Positions 32,986-42,147 of a DNA stretch of 64,000 nt are shown here, piece by piece. The DNA lies in contig CAJTRA010000015.1 in the NCBI GenBank assembly GCA_910578345.1, positions 1 through 64,000 of the forward strand, in the 5' to 3' direction. The notes under the pieces are model-generated. The model worked only from the letters and a program-made list of their open reading frames with translations. It ran no database searches and was not told the origin of the DNA. A program made the position numbers and the translations under genes. Within the stretch, counting starts at the first letter, position 1. The number at the start of each line of letters is the position of its first letter. The stretch is from an uncultured Lachnospiraceae bacterium (lineage in GTDB: Bacteria > Bacillota > Clostridia > Lachnospirales > Lachnospiraceae).

Positions 32986-34894
32986 AGTAATATCTCACCT
33001 CCTGTATCGCCGGTTTCTCAGTTCTGTCCGCAAACACGATGCCATTGCCGGAAAACTCATAATCGCTGGCCCGGTCGTCAAAATCTCCTCCGTAACGCAG
33101 CACTTTCTTCCCGGTCACCGGGTCTGTCACATAGAGCGCCTGGTCGATGTAATCCCAGATATAACCGCCCTGGTACATCTCGAAACGGTCAAGCAGATCT
33201 ATATAAGACTTCATACCACCCAGCGAGTTCCCCATATCATGCATATATTCACACAGAATAAAAGGCTTCTTCGGCTTATTTTCCAGATAAGCTGCAATAT
33301 CCTCCGGTTTCGCATACATACGGCTCTCCACATCGGAAACCACATCCTCATAGGCGCGGTCATAGATCACACCCTCATAGTGCACCAGTCTGGTGTCGTC
33401 TTTCTCCTTGAAAAGGCGCTGCATCGCCGCAATATCATCTCCCACAAAGGACTCATTGCCAAGCGACCAGAACAGGATGGACGGATGATTCTTGAATGTC
33501 TCGAAATTACTTCTGGCCCGGTCCACCACCGCTTCCTTCCACTGCGGCAGACTGCCCGGCACATTCCAGGACGGCTCCGTGAACACCTTCTGCCAGGAAC
33601 CGTGGCTCTCCAGATTCGTCTCCGACATCACATAGATACCGTTTTGATCGCACAGGTCATACCACGCGATCTGATCAGGATAGTGACAGGTACGCACCGA
33701 ATTGATATGGTTCCTCTTAAAACATTCGATATCCCACTCCATATCCTGCATGGTGATGCATCTGCCGTTCTCGGCATTCCATTCATGCCGGTTCACGCCG
33801 TTGATGATCAGCCGCTTCCCATTGAAGAAGATCACCTTGTCCCGCAGTTCTATGCGGCGGAAACCTGCTTCACAGGGCACCGCCTCTGTAACCTCTCCCT
33901 GTTCGTCCTCCAGCACGACTGTAAGCCTGTATAAATACGGATTCCTGTTCTCCCAGAGCACCGGATCTTCGATCTCGTCAAACACAGCCTGAACCATAGA
34001 AGCCGCCGCCACAGTCTTCTCCCCGATCACCTGACCGTCCTGATCCTGCAAAGTGATCTTCACAGCGCCGGCTAGCTGCAAAGGCTCTGGGGCAGTCTGT
34101 GCCTGCAGATCTTCTGCACCCTCTGCCGACAGCTTCACCTGCACATTCACATATCCCTTCTTCAGATCCTCAGACAAAACGGGCTTCACCCACAGATCCT
34201 CCACATGCAGCTTCGGTTTGGCATACAGCGTCACATTCCGGAAGATCCCTGAGAACCGGAAGAAATCCTGATCCTCCAGATAGGCCGCCGTGCTGTTCTT
34301 ATACACTTCCACTGCCAGCACATTGCCCTTCTCCCGGATGTAGGGCGTCAGATCAAACTCCGAAGGCGTGAAGGTATCTTCCGCATATCCCACAAACTGC
34401 CCGTTTAACCACACATAGGCAGCCTGCTCTACGCCCTCGAAACAGATACACACCCGTCTGCCCTTAAGTCCTTCCTCCAAGTCAAATGTCCTGCGGTAAG
34501 AACCTACCGGATTATATGCCGCCTCACTGAAAGACCCTTCTTCCTTCCTGTCCTCCCCCAAAGCATAAGCCGGGCGGCGGTACACCTGTCCCTCCCACGG
34601 GTACATCGTATTAATGTAATGGATCTTGTCATATCCTGCAATCTCAATATGGCACGGCACCTTGATCTCCCCGAATCCCTCCATATTGTAATCCTCCCGG
34701 TAGAAATCCGCCGGACGGCTCTTGGGATTCACGGACCAGGCAAACTGCCACATGCCGTTCAACGACTGATACAGGGAACTCTCCCGCCTCTCCATCTCCT
34801 CCACGCTTCCATAGATCTTATGGTCACTGTGTGCCGGAAGCTGCCCGACACGGAATACCTGCGGGTCATCCAGCCATTTGATATCTGGTTGCAT
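32969..34894 (-). CDS. lacL: Beta-galactosidase large subunit (GH2)
   Basis: About 641 residues: GH2 sugar-binding domain (MQPDIKWLDDPQVFRVGQLP...), Ig-like domain, then the catalytic barrel with NGVNRHEWN, FWSLGNESFVGDD (acid/base Glu) and FILCEYMHDMGNSLG (nucleophile Glu). It stops where the small-chain domain would begin, so LacM must complete it. The ATG at 34894 has GGGAGG 8 nt upstream; the frame continues upstream to 34963 without better support. It hydrolyses terminal beta-galactose in the cytoplasm. It follows the GH20 gene and lacZ on the same strand. Confidence 0.94.
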   Translation of the reverse strand: MQPDIKWLDDPQVFRVGQLPAHSDHKIYGSVEEMERRESSLYQSLNGMWQFAWSVNPKSRPADFYREDYNMEGFGEIKVPCHIEIAGYDKIHYINTMYPWEGQVYRRPAYALGEDRKEEGSFSEAAYNPVGSYRRTFDLEEGLKGRRVCICFEGVEQAAYVWLNGQFVGYAEDTFTPSEFDLTPYIREKGNVLAVEVYKNSTAAYLEDQDFFRFSGIFRNVTLYAKPKLHVEDLWVKPVLSEDLKKGYVNVQVKLSAEGAEDLQAQTAPEPLQLAGAVKITLQDQDGQVIGEKTVAAASMVQAVFDEIEDPVLWENRNPYLYRLTVVLEDEQGEVTEAVPCEAGFRRIELRDKVIFFNGKRLIINGVNRHEWNAENGRCITMQDMEWDIECFKRNHINSVRTCHYPDQIAWYDLCDQNGIYVMSETNLESHGSWQKVFTEPSWNVPGSLPQWKEAVVDRARSNFETFKNHPSILFWSLGNESFVGDDIAAMQRLFKEKDDTRLVHYEGVIYDRAYEDVVSDVESRMYAKPEDIAAYLENKPKKPFILCEYMHDMGNSLGGMKSYIDLLDRFEMYQGGYIWDYIDQALYVTDPVTGKKVLRYGGDFDDRASDYEFSGNGIVFADRTEKPAIQEVRYYYGLYE

Positions 34895-34967
34895 ATGCAA
34901 ACCTCCCTTCCTTCTCATACCCAAGATCCCACTTGATGGAATCTCAAATTTATGTCCACACAAGGCG

Positions 34968-36809
34968 CTATCCGCGCAGCAGGTCTGCGAACCGGAAGAT
35001 CACATTCTGGACCCGATACAGTTCCGACTCCCTGCTTGTTCTGCGCCACACTTCCTTGTAGAACAGGAACCATTCTTCCAGCTCTGCTGCCAGGCTCACA
35101 CCGTCCACGGCACCTGCCATCCGGCCAGGCGCCTCTTTTGCCCCGATCCACAGACCGATCTGCTGCAGAAGTTCCACTCCCTTAATCGCTACCAGGCAGG
35201 CATGCAGCAGTTCTCTTGTCTGCACCGGCAGCTGCGGCATCATCTTTCGCAGTCTGTCCGCGATATCTTCTAACCGGGAGAGCGCCTCTTCTGCTCCACA
35301 CAGTCCTTCCAGTACCTTCGCCAGTTCTTCCTTCGAGAGCGCCGCCTCAGACTGCTCCAGATAGCCCACCGCCTGCCGCCAGTCAATCACCTGGCGGCAG
35401 GAAATCTCTGCCATAATGGACACCAGCTCCCCTGATCTGTCGCCAAACTCTACCTGAGAGATTCGCCGGTTCATCTCCTCGAAATCCGGGATCTTCCCAT
35501 TCCAGGAAAAGGCCGCTCCGTAGATCCTGCCCGGAATTCCGAGATCCGGATGGTTGATATGTCCGTAATCGCCCCAATCCGTGGTCAGCACCCCTTCCGT
35601 ATGATATTGGCGCGCATAAGTGCACATCCGCTTAATATTCTCGTAGGCCACATCCAGTCTGTTTACAAACTGATTCCATCCGCTCACGCCCGGACAATTA
35701 TACTGTCTGGCTCCCGCCTCGGCAAGCTTGCGCGTAGACTCGTCGCTCTGTTCCTTCTCATATCCCCAGTTTAAACAGATCGTCTGCGCCGGCAGTTCCT
35801 TTATCACTTCCGGGAAGTCACAGATGATATCTCCCCAGAACATGGGTGTTTTCCCCATCTTTACTACAAATTCACACAACTGTCTGACATGATCGATATA
35901 CAGCCGCTTCACGCCGACCTGCTCCGCTTTTGCACGGCTTTTTCCTTTGCCCAGATCAAAAGTCTCATCCGCTCCGATATTAAAGTGCTCCGAAGTAAAC
36001 AGCGGCATGAATTCTTCGATCATCTTCTTGATCAGCTCAAAACTTTCCTCATTCGTCACATCGATCGTATGATGCAGCATCCTGTCCACAAATCCAAACG
36101 GTGCCTTACGCGGATCCGGCATCTCACAAAGATGCTCATAGGATTTCGTGCGCAGCAGTTTATACAGATGCCCGAAGCAGGAGATATTCGGGATCAGTTC
36201 GATGTTCAGCTTCTTGCAGTAGACGTCGAGCTCCAGAATATCCTCGGCCGCAAGCGGTGTGTCATCCCGCCACATCTCACTTAAGTCCTCGAACAGATAG
36301 GAGTGCTCAATATAAAGCTGCATCTGGTTGATCTTATAGAACGCCAGATGATCCGCCAGTTTCTTCAGATAAGAAAGCGTCGGGATCCTTCCCCTTGTCA
36401 CATCATGGTAGAAGCCCCTGTTCGCAATATCCGGGAAATCGTGTATGCTCATGCATGGCACGCAGGCTCCCGTCTGTCTGACGATCTGCCGGAGTGTCTG
36501 TACCCCGTACAAAAGCCCTCTCTTTCCTCCACCTGTTATCCGGATCCCCTCTGCAGCCACTTCCAGACTGTATTCCTCTTCCTTCCTTTCACTGCTGACC
36601 GCCAGCGTGACTGCCGCTTTCCTGGATCTGCCCCGTGTGATCGCCAGTCCATATCCCATGCATGCACGCAGCTCTTCCTGCAGGATCTGCGCATACCCAT
36701 AAGCCTCTGTCCCACAGGAGGCGTCGATCACAATCTTCTGATCGAACCGGAGCGTAAACGCTCCCTCCTCTGCTTTCATCTGCTGTGGTTCTGGTATGAT
36801 ATACAACAT
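34968..36809 (-). CDS. Glycoside hydrolase family 20 beta-hexosaminidase
   Basis: 613 residues. The N-terminal domain (about 1-115) is the GH20b alpha/beta fold. The TIM barrel carries GFYHDVTRGRIPTLSYLKKL and the catalytic pair Asp281-Glu282 in FNIGADETFDLG, used in substrate-assisted catalysis on N-acetylhexosamines. A helical C-terminal extension (about 470-613) is typical of intracellular Firmicutes members. No signal peptide is present. Lying between lacZ and lacLM, it would remove GlcNAc or GalNAc exposed after galactose is removed. AAAAGGAGAGAAGAT precedes the ATG. Confidence 0.9.
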   Translation of the reverse strand: MLYIIPEPQQMKAEEGAFTLRFDQKIVIDASCGTEAYGYAQILQEELRACMGYGLAITRGRSRKAAVTLAVSSERKEEEYSLEVAAEGIRITGGGKRGLLYGVQTLRQIVRQTGACVPCMSIHDFPDIANRGFYHDVTRGRIPTLSYLKKLADHLAFYKINQMQLYIEHSYLFEDLSEMWRDDTPLAAEDILELDVYCKKLNIELIPNISCFGHLYKLLRTKSYEHLCEMPDPRKAPFGFVDRMLHHTIDVTNEESFELIKKMIEEFMPLFTSEHFNIGADETFDLGKGKSRAKAEQVGVKRLYIDHVRQLCEFVVKMGKTPMFWGDIICDFPEVIKELPAQTICLNWGYEKEQSDESTRKLAEAGARQYNCPGVSGWNQFVNRLDVAYENIKRMCTYARQYHTEGVLTTDWGDYGHINHPDLGIPGRIYGAAFSWNGKIPDFEEMNRRISQVEFGDRSGELVSIMAEISCRQVIDWRQAVGYLEQSEAALSKEELAKVLEGLCGAEEALSRLEDIADRLRKMMPQLPVQTRELLHACLVAIKGVELLQQIGLWIGAKEAPGRMAGAVDGVSLAAELEEWFLFYKEVWRRTSRESELYRVQNVIFRFADLLRG

Positions 36810-36891
36810 ATCTTCTCTCCTTTTCTCTTCTATATACTCTCTATACCCACTCTGCCTGAACGTCCATCTGCTGTGCGGCGTCTGTTTCCCT

Positions 36892-39800
36892 TTATCCCTG
36901 CAGGCCTGCCATTCCCGGTAAAAGCTTCACATGAAAGGCAAATTGTTCTTCCTCCAGGCGATACTTTGGAAGCAGATTTGGCCCACAACTATTCGATCCG
37001 ATCCCGCTCTGTCTGTAATCCACGCACAGTACCGTATAGGGCGACTCTTCCAATTCATAATTATGCGCTTTGTTCGTCAATTCCTCCTGTGTGTATACCG
37101 AGGCATTGAAGGCAAATGTCTCCCTGCCTGCCGCCGTGAGAGATACCTGATCCCCATAGACTGTCACATAGTCACAGTCATGATGACTGCCATTCTCCTG
37201 CGGCCGTATATAGTCCTCATGCAGCGCTTTCACCGTCGTGTCAAACACGCCGTGCCAGCCTGCCCGCCTCTTATCCAGATAACTTTCCACCGGCCCGATC
37301 CCACAGTATTCTACCCGGTCCATCCTTTTTGGCAAAAACAGTCTGAAGCCGAATCTTGGAAGGAAAGGAAATTCCGGATCCCTCTGTACCGCAAAATGCG
37401 CATTCACCGCACCGTCTGCCTGGATCGTCCAACATGCCTTGATGTTTAAGATCCGCTGGATGAAGATCGCTGAGATGGACAGCACTGTCTCAATGACGAC
37501 CTCATGCTGTTTAGCTGTCACCTGTGTCTCATAAGCCCTCGCCACGATCCGGTCATACTGTGCCGCCTGCCACTCATGCCTGATATTGCGGTCATTGTCC
37601 GTAGGCGCCCTCCAGAGATTGTACTCCATCGGCCGCTCCAGCAAGGATACGTTCCCATAGACCATCCTGGAAAAAAGCCCTGTCAGCTTATCATAAGTAT
37701 AGCAAAACTGCGGCGTGGACACTTTCACCGCACAGTCGTCCTCCTGCAGTGTAAATCCGGCCTGTTCCATGCCCTCCGCTTCTGTTTTCTTCTCTGATCC
37801 TGACGCAAACAGCTTCGCAACTGTCTGGTTCTCATTGTACGCCGTCGCTACAGGCACCTCCTCAAATCCCAGCAGGAATCCTGCCGGAAGGATCTTCGTC
37901 GCCTCCTTCAGATAATAAGAGACTTTCAGGAAACTCTTACCCTTTTCGGGCACAGAAAATGCCACTGGCACTGTCTTCTCAGCATGGGGCGCAATATCTA
38001 AGAGCGACTGGTCCTCCACACAGCCCTTCTCTGTCACGATCCCGTCGCAGAGTACCTCATAGCGCACCTCACAGTAATCTTGCAGATTCAGGAAATCCAT
38101 ATAATTATGCAGGACCAGTTCTTTCTTTTCCTGACAAAATGCCGCCACTCTGGCAGGACGGTATACGTTCTTGAATTCTAGCAGTCCCGTATGCGGCCTG
38201 CGGTCGGGATAAACCAGACCGTCCATACAGAAGTTGCCGTCCTGCGGGTATTCCTCATGATCTCCGCCGTAAGCGTAGACCTTCTTCCCCCGGATCGTCT
38301 TACCCAGATCGATGGCATGATCGCACCACTCCCAGATAAAACCGCCGCATGACTTGTCATACTGCTGGATGACCTCGAAATAATCTTCCAGATCTCCAGG
38401 ACCGTTGCCCATGGCATGGCAGAACTCACACATGACATACGGCTTCGTGCCGTCCTTCGCAAAATATTCATGCATCTCCTGCAGCGACGGATACATCCGG
38501 CTGTACAGATCTATATTGCTGTAATCATACTCCCTCTTGTCAGACACATACCGGCTGCTCTCGAAATGGGTCAATCTGGTGTCGTCGAAATCCTTCGTCC
38601 ATGTAAGCGCCTCCTCGAAAGTGCAGCCATAAGCGCATTCATTTCCCATAGACCAGATTACCACGCTGGGGCGGTTCTTATCCCGCTCCACCAGACGTCT
38701 TGTCCTGTCAAGCGTAGCCGGTGTAAAAGCCGGATTGTCCGCGATCGCCTCATTCCAGCGCTTGCTGCGCTTCTCCCAGTCCGCTTCTTCCATATAAATA
38801 TCCGCCGTTCCGTGACTCTCGTTGTCCGCCTCATCGATCACATAGAATCCAAAACGGTCATAGAGCTGATAACACCACGGCGCGTTCGGATAATGGCTGG
38901 TGCGGATCGCATTGATGTTGTGCTCTTTCATCAGCCGCAGGTCTGACAGCATCTGCTCCCTGCTGATCGCAAATCCGGTGACAGGATCGCTGTCATGACG
39001 GTTCGTCCCATGGAACTTCACCTTCACACCGTTGAGATACACCACGCCCTCCTCTACATGGATCTCCCGGATCCCGACCTGATCCGTGATCACTTCCCCT
39101 TCCGTTGCCAGCGTCAGCGTATACAGATAAGGCTCCTCCGCATTCCACAGCTTAGCTTCCTTCACCTGCAGGCAAACGCTCCCTTCTGCGCTGCCCCCGT
39201 CCTGTCTGCCCGCATCTGCCTTACTTTCCAGCACTTCTCCTTCCGCGGCCAGCCTGCCCTCCTGATCATACAGGCTCACCTTTGCAGCGACAAACGCTTT
39301 CTGATACTGCAGGCAGATCTCGATCTCACCCTCGCCTTGATCCTTCGAAGGTCTTGCTTTCACGAAATAATCGAAGATACCCTCCCTTGGCCTTCTGAGC
39401 AGATAGACATCCCGGAAGATGCCGCTCATCCTGAACTTGTCCTGGTCTTCCAGATAACTGCCGTCACACCATTTCAACACCAGGACCGCCAGCGTATTCT
39501 CTCCTTCCCGCAGAAGCGCCGTGACATCAAATTCACTGGTGGAATGGGAAACCTGGCTGTAGCCTGCGAAACTGCCGTTTACCCAGACATAGAAGCAGGA
39601 ATCCACTCCCTCAAAATTCAGGAAAGCTCTGGGCGCTTTCTCGTCTCTATAATAGGTAAAAGTACGCACATACTCGCCGCAAGGGTTCTGATGAGGCACA
39701 TAGGGCGGATCCATTGGAAAAGGATATCTGGTGTTCGTATACTGGTGCCTGTCATAACCGTAGTTCTGCCATACGCCAGGCACTTTCACAGAATCAAACC

Positions 39801-40023
39801 CTTCCAGACAGGCCCCTTCCTGCCAGAACTCTTCCTTTGCATCATAGATACTGTCAAAATAGCGGAAATTCCACTGCCCGGAAAGCAGCACGAAACGGTC
39901 CGACTTCTCCCGTGCTTCCACTGCGTCCTCAAGCCTCCCGGATGCCGGGATATAATACGCCCTGTTGGGCATGGTGTTTTTATGAAGCACCTGCAGATCT
40001 TCATAATATTTCGGTATGATCAT
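36892..40023 (-). CDS. lacZ: Beta-galactosidase LacZ type (GH2, full length)
   Basis: A 1043-residue single-chain beta-galactosidase. The sugar-binding domain starts at about residue 40; GTNRHDSDP, SHYPNAPWCYQLYDRFGFYVIDEADNESHG and TRLTHFESSRY are conserved. Glu462 in WSMGNECAYGC is the acid/base and Glu533 in VMCEFCHAMGNGPGDL the nucleophile, almost the E. coli numbering. The C-terminal small-chain domain (LWRAPTDNDRNIRHEWQ...) is fused here, unlike in LacL/LacM. The ATG at 40023 follows GGAGGAGAAT. It is the first gene of the lacZ-GH20-lacL-lacM operon and is divergent from an AraC gene. Confidence 0.95.
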   Translation of the reverse strand: MIIPKYYEDLQVLHKNTMPNRAYYIPASGRLEDAVEAREKSDRFVLLSGQWNFRYFDSIYDAKEEFWQEGACLEGFDSVKVPGVWQNYGYDRHQYTNTRYPFPMDPPYVPHQNPCGEYVRTFTYYRDEKAPRAFLNFEGVDSCFYVWVNGSFAGYSQVSHSTSEFDVTALLREGENTLAVLVLKWCDGSYLEDQDKFRMSGIFRDVYLLRRPREGIFDYFVKARPSKDQGEGEIEICLQYQKAFVAAKVSLYDQEGRLAAEGEVLESKADAGRQDGGSAEGSVCLQVKEAKLWNAEEPYLYTLTLATEGEVITDQVGIREIHVEEGVVYLNGVKVKFHGTNRHDSDPVTGFAISREQMLSDLRLMKEHNINAIRTSHYPNAPWCYQLYDRFGFYVIDEADNESHGTADIYMEEADWEKRSKRWNEAIADNPAFTPATLDRTRRLVERDKNRPSVVIWSMGNECAYGCTFEEALTWTKDFDDTRLTHFESSRYVSDKREYDYSNIDLYSRMYPSLQEMHEYFAKDGTKPYVMCEFCHAMGNGPGDLEDYFEVIQQYDKSCGGFIWEWCDHAIDLGKTIRGKKVYAYGGDHEEYPQDGNFCMDGLVYPDRRPHTGLLEFKNVYRPARVAAFCQEKKELVLHNYMDFLNLQDYCEVRYEVLCDGIVTEKGCVEDQSLLDIAPHAEKTVPVAFSVPEKGKSFLKVSYYLKEATKILPAGFLLGFEEVPVATAYNENQTVAKLFASGSEKKTEAEGMEQAGFTLQEDDCAVKVSTPQFCYTYDKLTGLFSRMVYGNVSLLERPMEYNLWRAPTDNDRNIRHEWQAAQYDRIVARAYETQVTAKQHEVVIETVLSISAIFIQRILNIKACWTIQADGAVNAHFAVQRDPEFPFLPRFGFRLFLPKRMDRVEYCGIGPVESYLDKRRAGWHGVFDTTVKALHEDYIRPQENGSHHDCDYVTVYGDQVSLTAAGRETFAFNASVYTQEELTNKAHNYELEESPYTVLCVDYRQSGIGSNSCGPNLLPKYRLEEEQFAFHVKLLPGMAGLQG

Positions 40024-40075
40024 ATTCTCCTCCGTTCTGGATGGCGCTCCCATCCTCTCCACGCAAACTGTATTT

Positions 40076-40134
40076 ATTATATATAACCACCCGTCAGAAA
40101 TCCATAGCCTCTATTGGACAAAACATGGACAAAA
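40076..40134. promoter_or_regulatory. Divergent lacZ/AraC control region with direct repeats
   Basis: In the 146-bp gap between lacZ and the AraC gene, a minus-strand TATAAT (40081-40076) could serve lacZ, but it lacks a consensus -35, as in activator-dependent promoters. On the plus strand TGGACAAAA occurs twice, at 40115-40123 and 40126-40134, exactly 11 bp apart, just before GATACAAT. Direct repeats spaced one helical turn are a normal AraC-family target. Confidence 0.5.
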
Positions 40135-40169
40135 TGATACAATCGAAAAAACACCAAGGAGACCTTCCC

Positions 40170-41009
40170 ATGTATTCCAACTCCGGATATTTGCACAATG
40201 CAGACATAGAAATAGAAGATACTGTCCACGCCTTAAGCGTGGCAAGCTGCGGGGTCTACCGCCTTACCCACCAGCCGGTCATGCCCACTCTGCGTGCCAA
40301 AGGACGCAGAGATTATCAGCTTTTATATATTTGTGCAGGAAAAGCGCTGTTTTGCTTTGAGGAGGAACAAGTAGAGATTCCGGCCGGCCGTATGGTCCTC
40401 TACCGGCCCGGCGAGAGGCAGCAGTATTACTATTATGCCAAGGATGCCCCAGAGGTGTACTGGGTGCATTTCTCAGGGTATGAAGCCCCACAGATTCTGG
40501 ACAAAATAGGATTCTCCGATAGGCACGTGCTCTTGTGCGGCATGTCCTTCCACTATCCAGAACTGTTCCGGCAAATCATCCTGGAACTGCAGTTAAAACG
40601 CCCCTGTTTCGAAGAACTGCTCTGTACCTATCTGCAGCAGATCTTGGCTATGATCCGCCGGAACCAATTAGAGATCTCTGCTGACAAATACCGGAACCTG
40701 GAAGATATGGAAGCCACCGTTCATTATTTCAATGAATTTTATATGCAGGACATCTCTGTTGAAGAGTACGCCGCCGGGCAGCATATGAGCGTGAGCTGGT
40801 TTATCCGCAGTTTCAAGCAATATATGGGGCTGACGCCCATGCAGTACATCACTTCCATACGGATCAATAAGGCAAAAGAACTGCTGAAAAATACCAACTG
40901 TTCCATCCAGGAAGTCAGCACGCTCTCCGGCTATGAAAATCCCCTCTATTTCAGCCGGATCTTCCGCAAATATACCGGATTTTCTCCTTCCAGATACCGT
41001 AAGGAATAG
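40170..41009 (+). CDS. AraC family regulator, probable regulator of the lac/GH20 operon
   Basis: About 279 residues. The N-terminal cupin-like domain has YQLLYICAGKALFCFEEEQ and MVLYRPGERQQYYYYAKD, followed by VYWVHFSGYEA. The C-terminal double helix-turn-helix has ISVEEYAAGQHMSVSWFIRSF and SIQEVSTLSGYENPLYFSRIF, ending RKYTGFSPSRYRK. The ATG at 40170 follows AAGGAGACCTTCCC. It is divergent from lacZ, so it is the likely activator of that operon. A second AraC gene follows after 27 bp. Confidence 0.92.
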   Translation: MYSNSGYLHNADIEIEDTVHALSVASCGVYRLTHQPVMPTLRAKGRRDYQLLYICAGKALFCFEEEQVEIPAGRMVLYRPGERQQYYYYAKDAPEVYWVHFSGYEAPQILDKIGFSDRHVLLCGMSFHYPELFRQIILELQLKRPCFEELLCTYLQQILAMIRRNQLEISADKYRNLEDMEATVHYFNEFYMQDISVEEYAAGQHMSVSWFIRSFKQYMGLTPMQYITSIRINKAKELLKNTNCSIQEVSTLSGYENPLYFSRIFRKYTGFSPSRYRKE

Positions 41010-41036
41010 CATCCACAGAAAGGCAGACCATCCATT

Positions 41037-41966
41037 ATGAACAGACGTTCTCATGAAATCACTTATAAAAACTTCGAAACACCGTTAGGCAGTCCGGTGC
41101 TTGCTATTCTGGACAAAATCGGAACTCCTGAAGATTTCCGTGAACCCGATCTGCTCCATTTTCATAAACATATGGAGATCGGCTTCTGTTATTATGGCAA
41201 TGGCGTCATGATACTTGACGATCAGAAGATCCCCTACGGAAGCAACACCTTCGCCGTCATCCCCAGAGGCATCTCCCACCTGACGAAAAGCCACGATAAG
41301 ATCGGTTATTCCTGGGAATACCTTTTCATCGATGTGGACGGCCTTGTGTCTGAAGTATATAAGGATAATCCTCCCATGGCGAAATATCTGCTCTCCCGGA
41401 TCAACAGCCATGCTTTCTTGTCCAGGGCAGACAGGCAGCCTGAGATCGCTTCTCTGATCCGTCAGATCCTTGACGTCATGCGCCGGCAGGAAGAATTGTA
41501 TCTGGAAGAGGCAAGAGGGCTGGCATTCGCACTGCTAATCTGTCTGGCCCGCCAGAATACTGACGGTTCCCAGCTTCCAGGTTACCGGCACAGTGTAAAC
41601 AGCAATATCGTCATTTCGCCCGCCCTTGTCCTGATCAACAACGAACCCGGCCAGCCATTTAAGATCAGCGAATTGGCCAAAATATGCCATATCAGCGAGA
41701 CACACTTCCGGCGTGTCTTTTCCGAATATATGAAAATGTCTCCGGTCAAATATATCAACCAGGTCCGGATCCGGCAGGCCTGCGACGACCTAAAGCGTAG
41801 CAATGATTCCATCAATGTCATTGCCGCCCGGTCGGGATTTCCTTCTCTGTCTACCTTTAACCGCAATTTCCGGCAGATTACCGGCGTTACGCCCCAGCAG
41901 CTCAGAAAGCATCCTGACCTGTATGTTCCTGACGCCGCATTTACCCCCCCCCTCTCAAAAACTTAG
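41037..41966 (+). CDS. AraC family transcriptional regulator, second copy
   Basis: 309 residues. The sensing domain has LLHFHKHMEIGFCYYGNGVM and NTFAVIPRGISHLTKS, with histidines where cupin regulators bind ligand or metal. The DNA-binding domain has FKISELAKICHISETHFRRVF and INVIAARSGFPSLSTFNRNF, ending ITGVTPQQLRK. It is probably cotranscribed with the AraC gene just upstream and lies directly before the sugar ABC genes, so it may regulate those. The SD sequence is weak (AAGG 14 nt upstream). It is only distantly similar to the first regulator. Confidence 0.92.
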   Translation: MNRRSHEITYKNFETPLGSPVLAILDKIGTPEDFREPDLLHFHKHMEIGFCYYGNGVMILDDQKIPYGSNTFAVIPRGISHLTKSHDKIGYSWEYLFIDVDGLVSEVYKDNPPMAKYLLSRINSHAFLSRADRQPEIASLIRQILDVMRRQEELYLEEARGLAFALLICLARQNTDGSQLPGYRHSVNSNIVISPALVLINNEPGQPFKISELAKICHISETHFRRVFSEYMKMSPVKYINQVRIRQACDDLKRSNDSINVIAARSGFPSLSTFNRNFRQITGVTPQQLRKHPDLYVPDAAFTPPLSKT

Positions 41967-42066
41967 ATGGTTGATTTTGCATAGTTTGTGTTTGAATATG
42001 GCAACACAGTCCCATCTTTTTATGATACAATGTACAAGACTTGTTTATAAAGTGTTCAAGAAATAT

Positions 42067-42096
42067 ACATTCTGCCCATTTAAGTGGGAAAAATGT
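42067..42096. promoter_or_regulatory. Inverted repeat upstream of the sugar-binding protein gene
   Basis: ACATT...CCCA (42067-42078) mirrors TGGG...AATGT (42084-42096) about a TTTAAG centre in the leader of the solute-binding protein gene. It could be an operator or a leader hairpin. A TACAAT -10-like word lies about 40 bp upstream. Confidence 0.3.
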
Positions 42097-42147
42097 AGAA
42101 TTTTATGGACACAGTAAGCAAAATACAACTCATAGGGAGGATATAAA

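Noticed and set aside
40041..40169. Longer N-terminus for the first AraC protein
   Set aside because: It would start inside the lacZ promoter and coding start; the ATG at 40170 has a proper SD sequence.
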